Shown here piece after piece: positions 61,516 to 64,000 of a stretch of DNA of 64,000 bases. A program made the position numbers and the translations under genes. The notes below the pieces were generated by a model. The model saw only the letters and a program-made list of their open reading frames with translations, was not told the DNA's origin and did no database searches. The DNA is from Candidatus Thalassospirochaeta sargassi (GTDB taxonomy: Bacteria > Spirochaetota > Spirochaetia > UBA9216), in contig JAQQAL010000021.1 of NCBI GenBank assembly GCA_028532855.1, forward strand, positions 1 to 64,000. Reading direction: 5' to 3'. How positions within the stretch are numbered: the first letter of the stretch is position 1; the number at the start of each line of letters is the position of its first letter.

Positions 61516-62709
61516 TCAGCTTATTCTGCCGGCAAAATCCTTTCCGAATCTCTCGGCTTCCTGTAGTATCGCATCATCCGGTTCCCACAGGGTTTTAAGA
61601 CCTGCGTTAACCAGTTCAAAGCCCGAGTCTTCCAGAGCCTTGTTAAGAATTGATACCGATTCACCGCTCCACCCGTAGGGACCGAATGCTGCCCCCTTCT
61701 TTGCCTTGAATCTCAGGCCCTTCATCTCTTCAATCAGTGAAGCCATAGAAGATAGAATCCCCTTATTTATGGTCGGAGAACCGAGGAGAATCGCCTTTGA
61801 ACGGAAAATCTCCGTGATGATATCGTTCTTGTCCCGTTTCGCACTATTGAAAAGACGCACGTCCACATCGGGATCCGCCTTCTGGATCCCCTTCGAGATT
61901 GCTTCGGCTATCTTCCTGGTGCCTTCCCACATTGTGTCATATACGATGGTAATCCGGTTCTCCTGATATGAATTCGCCCATTCAAGATATTTCTTAACAA
62001 TCTGAGTAGGATCGTCACGCCATATCACTCCATGACTTGTTGCAATCATGTCAACAGGTACTTCAAGAGACAGGACTTCATTTATCTTTTTCGTAATCAG
62101 AGGACTGAAAGGAGTCAGGATATTCGCATAGTATTTAATTGATTCAGAATATAATTCATCCTGATCAACTAAATCGTTGAACAGATACTCTGAAGCATAA
62201 TGCTGCCCGAAAGCATCATTGCTGAAAAGAATATTATCACCAGTAAGATAGGTGAACATGCTGTCGGGCCAGTGCAGCATCGGCGCTTCGATAAAGACAA
62301 GCTGTTTGCCGTTTCCTATATCCAGCGTATCACCAGTCTTCACAATTTGAAAATTCCAGTCTTTATGATAATGGCCTCTCAGTACTTTTTCACCATTTGC
62401 GGTACAATATATAGGGACATCCGGGATCTGCTTCATGAGTTCCGGCAGTGCACCACTGTGATCTACTTCAGAATGATTTGCTACGATGTAGTCAATTCGC
62501 GATAACTCTATCTCTTTTGAGAGATTATCGACAAATTCTTTAGCAAAGGGAGCCCATACTGTATCTATCAATACTACTTTCTCTTCCTTAACAAGATAGG
62601 AGTTGTAAGAACTTCCGCGATGAGTGGAATACTCATTTCCATGGAAATGTGTTAATTCCCAATCAATTTTTCCTACCCAATCTACATTAGACTTTAACTT
62701 ACGCTTCAT
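61516..62709 (-). CDS. Flavodiiron protein (FprA/ROO type, O2 or NO reductase)
   Basis: This 397-residue protein has an N-terminal MBL di-iron domain with [18 protein letters not shown] (H-x-E-x-D-H-x) and [16 protein letters not shown], and a C-terminal flavodoxin ([20 protein letters not shown], residues ~255-397). It lacks the rubredoxin tail of NorV. It reduces O2 to water or NO to N2O in anaerobes, drawing electrons from rubredoxin or ferredoxin. The start is strong (AGGAGGCGTTT-ATG). A GTAACA palindrome lies 60 bases upstream. Confidence 0.95.
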   Translation of the reverse strand: MKRKLKSNVDWVGKIDWELTHFHGNEYSTHRGSSYNSYLVKEEKVVLIDTVWAPFAKEFVDNLSKEIELSRIDYIVANHSEVDHSGALPELMKQIPDVPIYCTANGEKVLRGHYHKDWNFQIVKTGDTLDIGNGKQLVFIEAPMLHWPDSMFTYLTGDNILFSNDAFGQHYASEYLFNDLVDQDELYSESIKYYANILTPFSPLITKKINEVLSLEVPVDMIATSHGVIWRDDPTQIVKKYLEWANSYQENRITIVYDTMWEGTRKIAEAISKGIQKADPDVDVRLFNSAKRDKNDIITEIFRSKAILLGSPTINKGILSSMASLIEEMKGLRFKAKKGAAFGPYGWSGESVSILNKALEDSGFELVNAGLKTLWEPDDAILQEAERFGKDFAGRIS

Positions 62710-62768
62710 AAACGCCTCCTGAAAGATAAGTGATGATCATATAGTAACATTAGATTCTTAAGGCGTCG

Positions 62769-62782
62769 GTAACATTTGTTAC
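62769..62782. promoter_or_regulatory. Palindrome GTAACATTTGTTAC upstream of the flavodiiron gene
   Basis: GTAACA-TT-TGTTAC is a perfect 14-base dyad, 60 bases before the start codon and within the gap after the YitT gene. Its form fits CRP/FNR-type regulators of nitrosative stress, for example HcpR-like sites, though I am not certain of that consensus. A GTAACAT half-site lies nearby at about 62744. Confidence 0.55.
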
Positions 62783-62796
62783 ATTATAAGGATAAT

Positions 62797-63690
62797 TTAT
62801 CTAATAGGCGAAATATAATATTTACTTGAAATTCCTTCCAGGTCATGAAAATAATAGAAACTGTCAGAATCAATTATTTTTAACTGTTCGATTAACACAG
62901 GAATCTCTTCTCTGGTCATTACTGTTTTTACAATCCTGAAAGTTTTACCACTGAACCCACCGCTCCCGGTTTGTACAGTGAAGGTTCTATGCTCAAAAGT
63001 CTGTTTAATCATTTGACCTATCTTATCAGGCTCATTAGTTACTATAGACATCATAGTAGTCTGAAATTTTCTGTATAGATTATTCAGTGTTTCCGCAGAT
63101 ACAAAAATATAGATACATGTGTACATCAGGGTATTAACTGCATTTTCAAAATTTAGATCTTTTAAAATATTCAGCGTAAGACCGAAAGAAGTGGAAACAA
63201 CCGCTGCTATTATAGAAATAAAACCTACCGGCCTGAGATATTTTGATGCAAAAAAGGCGCCTATGATATCCTCATCACCAGTAGAGCCCCGGTGCCTGAA
63301 TGAGATGGCTTTTGCAAATCCTGATAATATCCCCCCGAAGATAACTAATATTATTCTCTCATTCTGAGGTTCAGGCTGTGCGAACTCGAGCTCCGGCAAA
63401 AAGGTTAGAAAAAAGACTACAGTAGCTACTACACAGAACGTCCTGAATGCAAAGACTTTTCCTACCATGAATAGAGCAAAAACCAGTAAGATGAACTGAA
63501 AAGCAATGTACAAAACTAGAAAAACCCAATAGCTGTCAAAAAAATATGAAAGGGCCGAAGCAAGTCCTTCGGTCCCCGTTAAAATGACCCTGGAAGGTAG
63601 AATAAAATATTTTAATGATACAGAATAAATAAATCCTGAAAAAAAGATAAATCTATAATCAAATACTGTCTTTAATTTATTTAGTTTCAT
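62797..63690 (-). CDS. YitT-family membrane protein (DUF161/DUF2179)
   Basis: This 297-residue protein has five or six hydrophobic segments (residues ~15-205), including the family's ISFRHRGSTGDEDIIGAFFA loop, and a C-terminal cytoplasmic DUF2179 domain (HRTFTVQTGSGGFSGKTFRI to TREEIPVLIEQLKIIDSD). YitT proteins are common in Firmicutes and spirochaetes; their function is not known. It is on the minus strand between the partial ArsC gene and the flavodiiron gene, without clear operon links. The start has only a weak ribosome site. Confidence 0.9.
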   Translation of the reverse strand: MKLNKLKTVFDYRFIFFSGFIYSVSLKYFILPSRVILTGTEGLASALSYFFDSYWVFLVLYIAFQFILLVFALFMVGKVFAFRTFCVVATVVFFLTFLPELEFAQPEPQNERIILVIFGGILSGFAKAISFRHRGSTGDEDIIGAFFASKYLRPVGFISIIAAVVSTSFGLTLNILKDLNFENAVNTLMYTCIYIFVSAETLNNLYRKFQTTMMSIVTNEPDKIGQMIKQTFEHRTFTVQTGSGGFSGKTFRIVKTVMTREEIPVLIEQLKIIDSDSFYYFHDLEGISSKYYISPIR

Positions 63691-63727
63691 ATCCGAATAA
63701 TACCATAAAAAAAGTGAATATATTGTT

Positions 63728-64000
63728 CTATAAAACCGAACCGGGAAGTGTCAAAACAAATTCTCTGATTTCATCCCTGACTTTCCGGTAACAATCCAGT
63801 TTTTCATTCTCTGAGGCTCCCATTTCCGCAAGTTCTGATGCCATACGGGGAGGATCCTGAAATCCTACATGAACAACCTTTGCTCTCCCCAAAAATAAAG
63901 GACAATTCTCATGTGCATCGCCACAAACTGTAACAACAACATCAAATTCTTTATCCCTGAACTCTATAACGTTTTGAGACTTATGCCCTGATATATCAAC
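63728..64000 (-). CDS. arsC: Arsenate reductase ArsC (thioredoxin-coupled type), C-terminal part cut by window edge
   Basis: The frame is open to the right edge and is missing from the ORF track. The visible 90 residues read VDISGHKSQNVIEF, then VVTVCGDAHENCPLF, where two Cys seven apart match the second and third cysteines of thioredoxin-coupled ArsC, and VVHVGFQDPPRM as in the family. The first half with the Cys-x5-Arg loop is outside the window. It would reduce arsenate to arsenite. It is a second ArsC in addition to the fusion at the left end, so a further ars operon may lie beyond the edge. Confidence 0.88.
   Translation of the reverse strand, partial: VDISGHKSQNVIEFRDKEFDVVVTVCGDAHENCPLFLGRAKVVHVGFQDPPRMASELAEMGASENEKLDCYRKVRDEIREFVLTLPGSVL

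Overview
The window is a dense, roughly 45% GC bacterial chromosome segment with no rRNA, tRNA, insertion sequence, prophage or CRISPR array that I can see. The gene set suggests an anaerobic or facultative, probably marine or sediment, spirochaete: indolepyruvate:ferredoxin oxidoreductase, flavodiiron protein, EFR1 ferredoxin, TAXI-type TRAP transporter, Etf-linked dehydrogenase, fused dipeptide-type ABC ATPases and Sec-containing MsrA. The phylum call is inference from gene content and protein style, not from a marker gene.

Layout. 1-5 kb: end of a MATE exporter, a TetR/DUF6544 pair, and an arsenic operon (ArsR-ArsC fusion, GAPDH, ArsJ) for export of 1-arseno-3-phosphoglycerate. 5-10 kb, minus strand: a sugar/C1 operon (class I phosphomannose isomerase, UroD-like protein, D-lyxose isomerase, 6-phospho-3-hexuloisomerase, 3-hexulose-6-phosphate synthase) with a dyad at its 5' end. 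10-17 kb, minus: a catabolic operon with an AGPS/GlcD-type FAD dehydrogenase, EtfB, EtfA, an SDR and an FGGY kinase broken by one extra G in a G6 run, then an FMN reductase and a lipase-like protein. A divergent RpiR regulator with a perfect palindrome between the two units probably controls it. 18-23 kb: a dipeptide/oligosaccharide-type ABC importer. 23.5-26 kb: a MarR regulator, an unusual PTS EIIA-diadenylate cyclase fusion, and an msrA gene that reads as a selenoprotein (in-frame TGA at the catalytic position followed by a bSECIS-like hairpin).

26-36 kb: EFR1 ferredoxin and flavodoxin, a CoA-disulfide reductase with two rhodanese domains, an MFS transporter, 6-phosphogluconate dehydrogenase with a DeoR regulator, and a divergent SDR/AraC pair. 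36-44 kb: DUF2200, two exported hydrolases (FAH-like and dienelactone hydrolase-like), an ARMT1/DUF89 protein, gene remnants, lipoprotein and cytosolic alpha/beta hydrolases and a CrtI-like oxidoreductase. 44-50 kb: IorAB, an RNase R-like protein with one odd catalytic position, and glycerol dehydrogenase.

50-57 kb: a solitary 49-codon gene with a near-consensus promoter, a strong ribosome site and its own terminator; then a GntR-controlled operon (isopropylmalate-synthase-like enzyme, TRAP permease, TAXI binding protein, MBL hydrolase) with two TGGTnnnACCA operators. 57-64 kb: an alarmone synthetase fused to TPRs, a DASS anion transporter, a DUF438/hemerythrin/PAS protein with a flavodiiron protein, a YitT membrane protein, and a partial ArsC at the right edge.

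The most notable items are the Sec-MsrA, the EIIA-DAC fusion, the hexulose-phosphate/lyxose isomerase/UroD-like operon, the Etf-linked dehydrogenase operon and the orphan 49-residue gene.
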